From assembly GCA_018697195.1 (NCBI GenBank), contig CM031878.1, positions 32,963,818 through 33,027,817 of the forward strand: a stretch of DNA of 64,000 nt, read 5' to 3'. The position numbers were made by a program, and so were the translations under genes. Numbering within the stretch: position 1 is the first letter of the stretch; each line of letters starts with the position of its first letter. The stretch comes from Certhia americana (taxonomy: Eukaryota > Chordata > Aves > Passeriformes > Certhiidae). Under the pieces are notes generated by a model. The model did not search any database. It had not been told where the DNA came from and saw only the letters and a list, made by a program, of their open reading frames with translations. Below are positions 25,136 through 37,645 of this stretch, piece by piece.

Positions 25136-27778
25136 TTCAACAGTTTATGTCAACTTCACCTTTTCTGCTCCAGGGTTCTCTCATGTCAGCTTCCTCCATC
25201 TGCAGTTTCATAACACAAGTCCAGCATTCATGTAGATGCTAAGAAGGCAAGAGAAACAGGTAAGGGTTATGAAATACTCAGAAATAAATTAACTTCTCCA
25301 GCCTGACTCAGCATGGTATTTATATTTGCGTTCTCTTCAGGAAAGTTGCATACTCATAAGGAGAACCTATTTTTGTACTATAGTCTGTCTGTTAGTACCT
25401 TTAGTTACTTTAACAAAGTTACCAAAGAGAAAAACACAAGCCAAAGCTGTATCTGGCTTTGAAGTATGTTGCATTATTTCTTCTTTGTCAACAAAAATTC
25501 TTTTTCAAAAGGAATGTTGCCATCACAAGCACTTGACATTTAGAATAAAAAAAAAAAAAAGGAGAAATAACATTCAAATTATTTCCAGTACGTTCAAGGG
25601 GTGATAGTGAAGTTTCTTGCCTTTGATTGGAGTAAGTCAGTAGGGGCAACATGTTAAATTGATGAAAAGTTATTTGAAAATCAAAATCAGTACAACCTGA
25701 ACCCATTCTTCAAAACAGCAAGGACAGGTATAGCTATCATTTGTCTCTAAGGAAAGTATTTAACTCAATGGTATCTTCAAATCTGGATTTTCCCAGATAA
25801 TGAGACGCTACAAATATTAGATACAGGAGCCAAAATACTGAAGTTCTTTGTATTTTTACCAAGAACACCTTTCTGTTGCAATCTTGCAAGGAACATTGGT
25901 CAGCATAGCAACTGTGATGTTATGAAGGAAAATGCTGAAAGTGAAACAAGAGCCTCAAAATTGTATTGTCTGTTCCTTAATGCAGAAACTCATAATTCTA
26001 TTTTGCTATAGGGAAGTGCTTTCCTGTTATCCAGGTGCGCATTTTTCTGTGGGGAAGCCTGCCAGCCAGCTGGCATACCTGACGTGATCTGTCCTGCCCT
26101 CCACACCTGTGAAGGGCTAGTGGGATACACATTGATATAACTGGGGAGGAAGAAAGTTGTCTCTTCTCTGACTGAGCTTTCTAAACAGTTCCTACTCAGA
26201 GGTGGCCCTCTTTCCCCCCAGGCCATTTCTTCTCCACACACACTCTACATGACTGTAGTCTCAGCCTGTTACAAAATCCTGCAAGCTTGCTTGCTGTGAA
26301 CCTAATAATTTGTATGGAGAACACTTTTCTTTCAAACCCTGCAGGCACAGTGCTGATGCCAACAGTTTATTAAAATTGGTCTGATTATTTCAGCTGGTAT
26401 TTGAGGACAGATGAGTCTACTTTGTCTAATTTTGAAAACCATCTTATGTATCAGAACTTTGAAAGATAGACTTAGTTTTAAATGTTTCTGAGTTCCTTCT
26501 CTTATGATCAATTCTAGTAAAATGTGAAAGAAAAGGTGAAAAAAAGTTAGAATGAAACACAACAGACTCGGTGAAAAATCCAGAAGGATACTGTGAAAAC
26601 TGAAACAGAGATGAAGAGATGTTCAGATTTTAATGACAAATACAAGTGCTATAGCCAGGGAAGGATTTTCTGTCAATAAAGGGTGGATGAAACACAGATT
26701 GTACTTCATTGGAAGAGTGGTGGGGATGGAAGCAAAGAAGTGTAATGCAAAGACATTTACTACAGAACATGTTTTACAAACTTTAAAAACGTCCATTTGA
26801 AAACATACACCTGTTTAAAAACATACCTCCAAGATGGCCACTGTTGTTCTAAGCAAAGAAAAATATCTATAAGGAATTGACAATTATCAGCCCCTTAGCC
26901 CATGCCTATTTTAGTCAAGGTGAGTCTACCTTGAAATATCCCAGTGAAGAGCTACACCAGCTGGTTGTGCACCTCCTGCTCTCCCCACACTAGCCTCTTC
27001 TCCTGCTCCTGCATGTGGAGACTGTGTCTGCACTCTGAGCTTCTGCTTTGCTTTGCTTCATCACATGCCGACAACCCCTTTGTCCTCCAGCATTCACTCC
27101 CGACTTCTGTAACAAAATACCTTGCTCCTTAGTGCTCTTGCTCTGTTGCAGCATACATTGTTCATGACAGATAATTTTCAGTGGTAGCCACCGATAAAAC
27201 CTCATCTAGAATTTTGTAGGCAGGATCTGCTGAGGGAAACTCACACTGGAAAAGTTTCAGAGAGAAGGGCTCTAGTAGAGCTAGGCAAGAACATCAGAGC
27301 ATGGCTGAAAGGGATGCATAATCTGTGGGAGAGATGTCATTTCTAAAGAAGTTCAGCTCAGTGGAAAAAATGTATGAGCCAGTCATTTCTCTCATGCCAT
27401 CTGGGAATTACAGCAGTCCTCATATTCTGAGTAACAAGTCTCTGTGAATAGCCTACTCATACAACTGTTAAGACCAATAACTAATAGCTAATCTACATTT
27501 GCACCTTGATATATCTATGAAAAAGAAAAAGAAACAGCAGTTGCAGGGAATTGCTTGATTACAACTATCTGTATGTTGGTGAGATCATACAAATTAAAAA
27601 GGGAGCATTTTTGCATTTTTTTCCATAGGAAGAATGACAAATAACTAAACATCTGCAAGTAATTTTTGAAATTTATCAATTGATTTCTTTTTAGTATAGG
27701 TAATGTACTACATTCATTTAACATATTTCTTTTTGATAAATGTCATATAACATGCGACATAATATATAACATAATAAG

Positions 27779-27830
27779 CATTAGAGCTTATTTTTGCAAC
27801 CAAGCAACCATTAGAGCTTATTTTTGTAAC
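27779..27830 (+). repeat. 30-bp tandem duplication, two copies
   Basis: The word CATTAGAGCTTATTTTTG followed by CAAC or TAAC occurs at 27779-27800 and 27809-27830, offset by 30 bases with one mismatch in 22. The high identity suggests a recent local duplication. Confidence 0.9.
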
Positions 27831-28406
27831 TTTTTTTTGCATTCTCATCCAAAATTTCAAGTTTACCAGACAATACCTACTTTCCATAGAATTATTTTAT
27901 TGCCTTCAGTAATTGCAAAAAATGGGAACTAATTTCTGACAGAGTCCCACCAGAGGTTCATTATCATTTAATTCAAGACTCTAAAACCTATTTTATATAC
28001 TGGTACAACATTGTCTGTTTTCCTTCACACTCTCTGAATCTTCCCTAATGACTGAAGACTTCAATAGATTAAACAGCTCCTCAGCAACATTCCTTTGAAA
28101 CTCATGGGAGTAAACAAGTTAGTTCCTGCAGATACAAGGTGTTTAACTTCAGAAGTTGCTGTAGAATATCCTCTTGGATTAGTGCTGAAGATGGAAGGAT
28201 TTTACTGTCACTTGAAGAATCAAATACATTTCCCAGCTGGTTTCCAAATGCAGAACCCAGAATTCCATATGGATTGAAAACTGGGTGTTTCAGCTAACTC
28301 ATCCTGTGAGTCTGCCATTGTTCTCTGATAAATACCAGACCAGAAAAAAATTATGCTCTCAAATGATGACCCAATACATCCCCAGTGCTAGAGTTTGCCT
28401 GGGGTT

Positions 28407-28422
28407 CATTTCATATGAAATG
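28407..28422. repeat. 16-bp perfect palindrome
   Basis: CATTTCATATGAAATG reads the same on both strands. Could be a dimeric binding site or chance in AT-rich DNA. Confidence 0.85.
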
Positions 28423-30414
28423 AAAGGTTCATATTGAACCTGTTTTGTTTTCACTACCTTCTGTTTGTAGGCATATCTTTCCTTCTGGACATCACTGCCA
28501 TTGGGAAGTGCTTTAAAACAGAGAAGCAATTAGAAAGGAAAGAAGGGGGACATTCACAGTTAAATGGATATTTGTTTACTGATGGAAGTGCACTTCTGTT
28601 AATGTCACTGTTTTTCACTATTCTGAAATGTATATGCACCTTAATGAAGTTCATTGGACAGCAGCTTCTGGGAAATCTTTTCTTTTTCTAGTTTAATTAC
28701 TTTTTCCTGTTTCCCTTTTTGTCTTTGTAGTTGATATAGTGCCATGCAGTGTCCCAGATGGTCAGCCTGGGAAACAGACACGGACATTTTCAAAGAGACA
28801 ATGTTGATTCCCTTTGGACTCAGAATGACCTCCTCCTCCCACCGCTCCCATCACCACTCATTCACAGATTTTAATCCCCAATAAACACAGGATTTAAATA
28901 TGGCAAGAAAGGTGGGCCACAACTTGAAACCAGCTAAGGACACAGGGAACCATGGCTGGCATTGGCAGAATATCATTTAGTGGAGTCTGGTACCATTGTT
29001 TGCGGCACAGATAAAACCAGCTGGCCATGTTATGCTTGACGAGAACTAGACAAGGGAGGGAGGATCATATGTGAATAGGAAGTGGTATGAAAGGAGATGA
29101 AGAAAGAAAGCTGACATGATCAAGACAAGGTCTGAGAAAGAGAAAAGTGATGAAAGCCTTCCTGGCTATGCCAAGAACAGAAAAATTCATCACTGCTTTC
29201 TGCCCTCGGGCAAAAGATAGGAATAAAAGAAGCTTTGGCATAAACTTGCCACAGAGGAAATGCAGGTACTGTATGCTGCAAGGTACTAACATGCTTGACT
29301 GTGAACAACTGTCTTAAGGATATTTCTTTAAAAGCAGATATACTACAGTAGAAAGCCCACCCTCATTATTTTATCACTAATTCTGAAATTGTAATTTTAG
29401 TTCTACATATGAGAATAGGGATCTGCCTTTAATTTTTGCTCTTGAAGTTGGGAAAAGTGAAAGAGAAATTTGATCTCAAAACCACATAGTTTTGCAGCAA
29501 TATCAAAGCTGAAGTGTTGTTAGCTCTGGAAGTGTAGTTAGTTTTCTGTACCTTCTAATCATTCTTCCCACACTAAATAAAATGAAAAAAACCAAACATA
29601 TGTTTGAAATTCTTTGATTACTTACGGAAATTAATCACTAAATAACTGTACCTGAGGCCTATAATTGCAGGTCTACAGGTAGATGTTGAATTGCTTTTTG
29701 TAGTATATTGGAAATTTTTATGTTGTGCTTTTAATTGAAAGCAGAAGATTTTCACTGTATGCATCATGTCAAGCTATAATTTCTTCTTAGTACGCATTTT
29801 CTTTACCATGAGATGAGGGGGTAAACACAAAATAAGATGGTGACAAAATCTAAATGTATCAAAAGTATCACCTACTCCTTTGTTTCTAGAATTAAGCATT
29901 TTTACAGCAATGTAATGTTACAATTAAAATAGGTGACATAACAGGGAGTGTGTAGAAACAACATAATTCAGCAGAAGCATTGATACTTGAATTGATAAGA
30001 AATTAGGGTATAGCACCAAGAAATCTTCTAAACTGCAATTCAATATTTTGTTTATGTGGAGCATGGTTTTTCAACCACATTTCCTTAGAAAATAAGATAT
30101 GCACAGATATGCTTTTTTTCCTTCTTAAAAGTACATTGTCCAGCATGATAGGGGTATAGTAAGCTCAAGAATATCAATTATTTACAAAGATCATGAAGAT
30201 CAGTGGCTGGTAAAATTAAAAAGAATATATTAAATTCATCCACTGAGGGAAGATAAGCTGCAGTGCTATTGCACTGACCCCATCTGTTAGCACCCTTACC
30301 CAGCTTTCAATGCAGAAAACATAGGTGGAGAAACTGGCCATAGCAGGAGAAGCAGGATCCACAAGGTTGAAAGAAACTTGCAGAGGAGTTAATCATATTG
30401 TGGCATGGTGCAGG

Positions 30415-30475
30415 AGCATAGAATATCAATCTGCTGAAATACAGGGTTCATTAATTCCAACGTTTACTGAACAAG
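30415..30475 (-). mobile_element. Possible decayed CR1 3' end
   Basis: The words 'gcatagaat' and 'tcattaattccaacgttta' lie in the order and spacing expected of the reverse complement of a CR1 3' end, but the middle is poorly matched. It may be a very old copy or chance. Confidence 0.25.
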
Positions 30476-33400
30476 TTGCTTTGATTAGCAATTTTGATCA
30501 GACAATCCCCAGTGAAAATTTAATTATACTAGAAAAACGATGATTTACAGTTCAACAGTTGACTGCATTCCTTCTTCAGATACACATAAATCTAGGCTCC
30601 TTTCTATTTCTCACACAATGTTAGTACACAGAGGGTGACAGCCGAATAGCGTTGCTCCGTATGCAGAAAAGCCTTGAGGAATTTCCTGCAGTCAGTGAGA
30701 TATCTATTGTTCTAATATATACCACAAAATGTCACTATGCCTCAGTTTCTCTGGTCTGACACTCTCACTTGAAATCCAAGCACATATGATTTTTCTGTGC
30801 CATGCTGCTTAAATAGGACCAGAACCTCCCCACCAACTCCTATGCACAACAGATGTTAGGTGCGCATCATGCGTATGTCAACTGTACATACATATAAGCC
30901 ATGCCCATTTCAGCACCTTCCTCCTCAGATGTCAAACATGCCTCTTCCAAATTTAGCAATCTCATCTGAAAGGTTCTAAAAAAACATGCAGATATTTAAG
31001 CTGCATAGTGGAAACAAACAAGACCACTTCCTTCTACAAACTCAGCATAACCAGGACTGGAGGAAACACATCTTCTGGCTCGCAGCAGAAGCAGAGGCAA
31101 CTGCTAGAAAAGTGCTTCTCTTTCATGATGAAGGGACCAACTTTCACAAGCTTTATTTTTTTTGCTGTGGTGATTACAGAAGAGAGAAAGTAGCAGTGCA
31201 AAAAGCCACTACCTACCTCAGCAGGCTCCATGGTGGAGCTGGAACACCTCTATTTCTCCCCATAACTCCTGGACATGTTGAGTTCTTGCTGATTTCTCTG
31301 AGATTCAGTGACAGTTTGTTTTCACTTGAATATTCCCTTCCAGTTTTTGTTCCATTTCTCATAGAAATCAGTAATAGTCTTTTATTTGCTCATTTAGTAA
31401 ATAAGAAGAGTTAGGTTCAGCAGTCTTGCAGAAGGCTTTGATAATACTTAAAAGGTCTTGAGTTTTCCCTAAATATGAACCCAAACCGATTTCCCAGGGT
31501 AACTCTTCACCCACTGAATTCTGGCAAGGTTTCAAAACTTGACCATCTTTCCTAATCCTGGTTCTCAAGAAGCTCTGATTTTCATTGCAGGCCAAAAAAT
31601 TCAAGTCCCACTTTTTCTGCAAATTCCAGATTATACTGGGAACAGAGCTGATGTAGGCCATATTTTACTCACATTTTACTGGTCTCTGGAATAGGGAAGA
31701 AAATAACTTAGTGAGGAATTCAATAGTAGTAGATACCACAAACTGTCCTGACAACAACTTTTTGCAAGACACAGGATAGCCTCTTTAATACCAGTAGGAT
31801 TCTGTTGGAAAACATGGGGGAAATGGGAATGAAATAACACGCTTTGTGGCATGATCCTCTGGCCAAATGTATTCATATTTTGCTAAGATACACAAAGATG
31901 GTTAAACAGATTTAAATGAGCAAATCAGGGCATTTGATTACCCACAGGGTGATTTGAAGATGAAATTTGGGCATTTTAATACACTGAAATTTTCTATATT
32001 TGGAACAAAAAAGGAAATAAGACAATGCTTGTGCGAAATCATAAAATTTCGCATTTCCAGCAGAAACATTTTCTCATATTATTTTTTTGCAGCTGTGCCT
32101 GCACTGAAACAAAAAAAAATCACTGGCATATTTAAATTTGGGGACCATATTCTCTACTACTGGGATGTAAGCAATTTTGCCAGAGTTCTCTGAATTCAGC
32201 CATTGTTATCTCACTTTAATATCCAGAAATCTGTCTTGATGTTAAGTGCTTAAAGAGAGCCAGAGAAAAACTCCCCACCGACATTTTGGGACTGGAGAGA
32301 CAAGAGTAGAGTTCTGAGGAACTGAGCCTGTAAGTCCCACTGAAATCCAGAGCTGGGCTCTGGAGATATTTTCTTAATGCGAGGTTTTGACGAAGCAGAA
32401 AGCAAGTATAGAGCCCTCACAAATGCCCTGGCCAATTGACAATACTCTGCTCCTTGGGAACTCTGTAAGCTGGGACATCACCTCTCTTCAACACCTTCAG
32501 GTCACGGCTACCAGCAGCCTTGCAGTGAGGAAAGCCATGTGGAAAAAGAGAATGTCAGTAAAACCACTGGGACCGGAAATAGTTTTTCAATCAGTTAAGT
32601 TGCCTTCGTTTTCTGAATTAAATTTAACTATCTGTATCTCAAATTTTCCATTTAAAAAATGCTTAGCACGGGCCTACATTGCCATGCATCTGTGAAATAC
32701 ACATCTGGTTTTCCAAGGCAGCAGATAATCATTAGGGGAAACTGATAGGAACGCAAAATGAAATGATGTTTCCAAACTGCTCTCAGTACTCATCTCATCA
32801 GAACTCAAAGGCACTGAAGAGATAGATGCCAAGCTTATGCTGAGCAGCAGTTCCTATTTCTACAGAACCTAGGCAAAAAATCCCATCAGCCTCAATATAT
32901 ACAGGCGGAATTTTTACATCTCGTCTCCATCCAGCTTCTGTGTTGATGTTCCCTGTAAATGTATGTGGCCATCTGTGAACCATGTTCCACTGGTCTGCTT
33001 AGCTGATAGGCCAAAAGTGGCAAAATTCAGTTATATTTAGACTACCTAATCATGCACCATCTTTCCTTGTGTGTTGAAAATTACACAGCAAGATATCTCA
33101 TGCAGGACGAGTTATTATAAGTCAGATTATACAGCCTGTACTAAAAACACAGTGCCTATGTTGAAAACATCTGTGCTTAATTTAAAAGACAATTTACACG
33201 TATTTCCTCATTTCTGCTCTTGTTTTTCAGTCCCCAAGCCCTTTAAATCTTTTCCAGTTACTTTCAAAATTCATGTTCAATGTTCTTGAACTTCATTGGT
33301 GACAAGCTGAAAACATTTTCTTTCAAATACTGGCTCTCATTTTTGTTTAACAGTAATGACACTGCTCTTCCATGACCTCAGAAATTTTATTTGTAGCATA

Positions 33401-34240
33401 TAGCCTATGTAACCTACCACCAGTAACAGAGGTACTTAGTTAACTACAACAGGGAGTCCAACATGCTAAGAGCTTGAACTTCAGAAAAACTGAAGATAAA
33501 AAGACAAACAAAGAAACAATAACCAAAATCTCCACCCCCATTTCCTAAATCAAGACATTTTCATTATCTTTAGATGTTCCTCTACCCTTAGGTATGTACC
33601 CCTGATCACTATAGACCCAGAGATTTTAGGGAACATGGGTACACTTGTAAACTGAAAATCAATCCATATCAGTTTGTGATTTTCATGAGGAAAGTTATGT
33701 TGGCTGGATGTCTGTGGTCTTCTTAGGGATGTTTTTTTATCCATTAAAAGCAGAAGCAGGAGAATTCAGTAGCAATTACATTCTTAAGGAATTGGTATAT
33801 GATTTTGGGATGGCCTAGAGAATTACATTAGCTCTTTGAGCTGTGTATTAACAACTTAATATATAAGGGATCTATGCTTTAGACACAGTGTCTAATGCTT
33901 TACAATAAATATTTCAGGGAAAAAAAGTCAGGGTACACTCCATACGTCACTTTATTGGCAGAAATCTACAAAAGGCTAAATCAACTGGATATGAGAAGGA
34001 GGTAGTCTGAATGGATTTGTTTATCTGGGGAATTCCTTTTCGTAGGAATGTTCTTAGCTTTCTTAGCATTCTATATGCAATGTTAAGCCAGCGACTGACC
34101 CATCCCTTCTCAATAAAAGCTTCCAAACTAAGATACCATGAGCATGAATTCCTGTTGAAACTTTATTCAGACTTTTAAAGATCACTTATGACATGTTTTG
34201 CTTAGCCTTTTTAAGATAGGAGCAAAGCTTTGTCCCACCT

Positions 34241-34786
34241 TTATGAGCAGAGAATCATCATGCAGCTGTCCTTAACAGACATTTTTGTCAGTCCAGTTAC
34301 ATGGGGACACACTTCCACAGTATTGGCCTGATACTCCAAGACTGGTGCCAGGATATTTTTATTTCTGATGTTTGACAAGAGGAAATAAAATTCTCTAAGC
34401 TTGCTCTTAGGATGCTTGTCTTGTTTATGCCATCTGAGGTAAAAGGGTCTCTCCTTCAAAGGTTTAACCCTGAAGACATTTATCATGTACAGCTCAAGAG
34501 ATTGAGTACAGCTCACATGAATCAGAGATAAGCCACTCCCAGCTGATACCTCTGAACTCCACAATGACAAATAGAAGTTAACAAAACTAAGCCAAAGCAG
34601 ACAGTGTGCAGAAATGTACAAGTACATGTACAATATGGTTATTTCTATTTTTTGTCCAGAACTATCCTTCTCACTAAAGGGCATGAAATGAAAGGAAGAA
34701 AAAGGAAGGGGGAAATCTGAGCTGCCAAAAACTACTGCTTCAGTAGAAATGAAAGTGGTGTTTGTATGAGTACAGCCTTCTCTCAA
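34241..34786 (-). other. Long non-repeat open frame, unrecognised
   Basis: The minus strand is open for 181 codons, the longest such frame outside simple repeats and CR1. The first codon is TTG; the first ATG is codon 35 (34682-34684), leaving 147 codons. Around residues 49-76 there is a hydrophobic segment (ITILYMYLYISAHCLLWLSF). No domain, signal peptide or family is recognised, and no flanking exon was identified. By a rough stop-frequency estimate such a length is uncommon, but not impossible, in a window of this size. Most likely non-coding. Confidence 0.12.
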
Positions 34787-35544
34787 GCACTTGCGTATTG
34801 TGATGGCAGAGGTGATTCAAAATTACAATTACAGGGAGTGTGAAGGGAAAGAAATGGGGCTGGAAGAGATTCTGCATAACTTTGACTTGAAGTTCAGTGT
34901 TTAACATTCAGGAGAAACCCAGTTCTCAACTTCACTCTTACTTGGATCAACCTGCATCCTCTCATCCTCCAACATCATGTACACATGTACACATTATATG
35001 CAGTTCTTCTCATGGTGAAGCGTATGCCATCTTCACCTTCCTTCCATTCTACTGTCCTCTCCTTCAGTCTTCACTGTCTCAATTTCTTCTTTAATTATAT
35101 CAGTCTGTGAAACTGTATGTAACTTGCCCACATACTGGATGTAAAACAATTTCTTGAAATTATATATTTTCTCCAGAATATTGATTGGGTTGATTGGTCT
35201 GTGATTCTACCTCAGTTGTTGTGTCTTTTTTATGATTTTCTATAAGAAGATTATCTAAGTCAACTGCAAGTTAAGTCAGTTTAATTTAGCCCACAACTGG
35301 CATATTTATAGTGCTAAACAATAAAGTATTCATAGCACATTTTTTCTGGGCACATTTTATTAGGATATTTGGTTTTTTCTCATTTCTCATGAAAACGTAG
35401 AAAACTACATTATACGTTCCATCTCTTATATATTATTTTTGATTGCATGTGACACTTGCTATCCTGGAGGCAGACAAAAATAATTTTGGAGCATAATGTA
35501 CTCATGGTAAGATTTTCTGCAAAAATCATGGAAAATAGGTGGGT

Positions 35545-35569
35545 TCTCTCTCTCTCTCTCTCTCTCTCT
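35545..35569. repeat. (TC)n microsatellite
   Basis: About twelve uninterrupted TC units. Ordinary microsatellite. Confidence 0.95.
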
Positions 35570-37171
35570 TTTCACACATATATAGATGCATTAATTTCCT
35601 GTCTTCTGAAACTGGAAACTTTCTCATTGTCCATTTAATCCTACTAAAGTGTCTGCTCTTAGTGGTATCTAGCTGCAGTGAGTATCACAAGATAATTATA
35701 CCTTATCAGCAGTGGTGGAAAGGAAGCCCTCCTTTTTCAGAGATTAAATTGTGCTATCAGGATAAACATTGCACCGATACCTGAGTCTTTCACAAGCACA
35801 GCAATTGAAGACATTTTATGCTCTGGTTTTTTCTCTGCTATTGTGTTGCACACATACAGGTGTGGGAGGAATACTGTATCACTCTGATAATTGTCAGGAA
35901 CTCTCTCACACACAGACATACAGTTGGTCTGATGACTACAGTGAAATAGCATTTGCTTTTCATTAAACTCAGTGGCAACGTGTCAGCATTGAACAAGAGC
36001 GCTGAACATCTTTTCTCAAGAATGCCCCACAAAGATGAGTTATTTTATATCTGTAACTCTTGGAGAAATACTCCAAGGCAAAACTTAAATCACTGTTTTT
36101 AAAAGTAGGCCCAATAGGGTGATGCAATAAAATGTGCTCACCTCTGTCCTCCATGCAATATAAAAGTAATGGAAAACTGTAGGTTCTGAATCAGCCATCA
36201 AGCAGTTCTTGCTTCATTCTTTAAACAGAGCAATAAGATTTATATTGCCATAGTAGAATAAACATTGCTGCAGTGTTGATGCTATCCGTCAGAGACAAAC
36301 TCCACTCTTCAATACACTCCTACTCTTCCTGATAAAACAGGTGAGAGCTGCATGTATAGTAGCTTAATATTCCACCCCTTGTCTGTTACAATTTGTTCAA
36401 AAGCCCTCAAAATCACTAGAAGGTTTTCCCATCAATTTCTATCTGTCTTGAAATAAGATCTGGAGTGTTCAGGATATGCTACACAAGAACACATACTGGA
36501 GTGGTTATCTCTGTCCAAGAGAATAATGCTTCAGCAGGAAGCTATGTATTTAGTCTACTTATGGTGCAGGAAACCTGGTCACCTTCAGTGACAGTGAGAT
36601 GTGTCACATCATCTCTTTTTGCCTCAGTTTTCCTTGTTAGATTGTCATCACCATCTTTTGTGGTCATGTACTTTGTCACACGCAGGTGGAAAATTGTTTA
36701 GGCATGAACTATAATTGACATTAGCCGGGTAAATTCAAACAGAATCTTCTACAATTAAAGATTTGCTCATATGCCATCACAATCAGTTCCTGTGCTGGGT
36801 GAGGTGGGAATAGATATGGTCTCAGAGTCAGAGAAGACATTTGCTGAGGAATCATGTACAAATACATGCCGGGGGGATCTTCATCATTGAAATGGTTCTA
36901 TGTGAACCAGCTGCAGCACTGGAAGAGTCACTGCATAGGAATGTCAGTGTTGGTCTCTGATTTCACCAGTGTGGATTTGGAACAGTGCAGCCTTGAAATT
37001 ATGTGTACTCCCAACCCTGTTTACTTTACCTGCTTTTGGATAGTCCATTTAATGAAAGACTGGGTAAGGACACGTCTTCACAGGGGGCCATGGGAAAATG
37101 GGCTATGTAAGGCCAGCCATGGATTATCACAGCAGCAAAACTGTATTGTAGTACAGATTATTTAATCCTCT

Positions 37172-37645
37172 TTGCACTGAGGGTAGTGAGGAGAAGGAGG
37201 GCCATGAAGATCATGAAGGGCCTTGAGGGGAATCTCTGTGAGGACCACCTTAAGTTGCTTGATTTTTCCAGCCTGGAGAAGAGATTTTTCCAGCCTGAAA
37301 GGAGACCTCATCCCAGTCTACAACTTCCTCACAAGGATAAGAGGAGGGGCAGGCACTGATCTCTTCTCTGTGGTGACAGCGACAGGACCCAAGATAATGG
37401 CCTGAAGCTGTGCCAGGGAAGGTTTAAGTTCCATATCAAGTAAAGGTACTTCACCCAGAGAGTGGTTGGACACTGTAACAGGCTCCCCAGGGAAGTAGCC
37501 ATGATACCAAGGCTGACAGAGTTCAAGAAGTATTTGGACAATACTCCTGGGCATATGGTGTGATTCTCAGGCTGCCCTGTGCAGTACAAGGGAATTGCAC
37601 TTGATCATCCCTGTAAGTCCCTTCTAAATCAAGATATTCAATGGT
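37172..37645 (+). mobile_element. CR1 LINE 3' fragment
   Basis: Parallel to 24121-24565 of the longer copy. Shared phrases are 'gaagggccttgaggggaa', 'cagcctggagaagag', 'cacccagagagtggttgg' and 'agttcaagaagtatttgga', with a 3' end at 'gtcccttctaaatc' and 'atggttctatg'. The stretch after the 'cagcctggagaagag' word contains an internal duplication: GATTTTTCCAGCCTG appears at 37261-37275 and 37283-37297. It is 5'-truncated and without any usable frame. It belongs to the same subtype as the 24-kb copy and differs in its tail from the 8.6-kb copy. Confidence 0.92.

Larger units (their letters stand above)
24566..37171. other. Gene-less AT-rich unique sequence
   Basis: No recognised gene. It holds small listed features: a G/T-rich patch (25021-25135), a 30-bp duplication (27779-27830), a palindrome (28407-28422), a possible decayed CR1 end (30415-30475), a long minus-strand open frame (34241-34786) and a (TC)n (35545-35569). 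The plus-strand frame at 30986-31414 (142 codons) has no recognisable domain. A poly-A run lies at about 25546-25560. Confidence 0.6.

Noticed and set aside
24970..25242. Hydrophobic frames that look like membrane proteins
   Set aside because: The Phe/Leu content comes from the T-rich patch, not from a membrane protein.
30986..31414. A 142-codon plus-strand frame
   Set aside because: Mixed composition but no recognisable family and no supporting signals; length is within what chance allows here.
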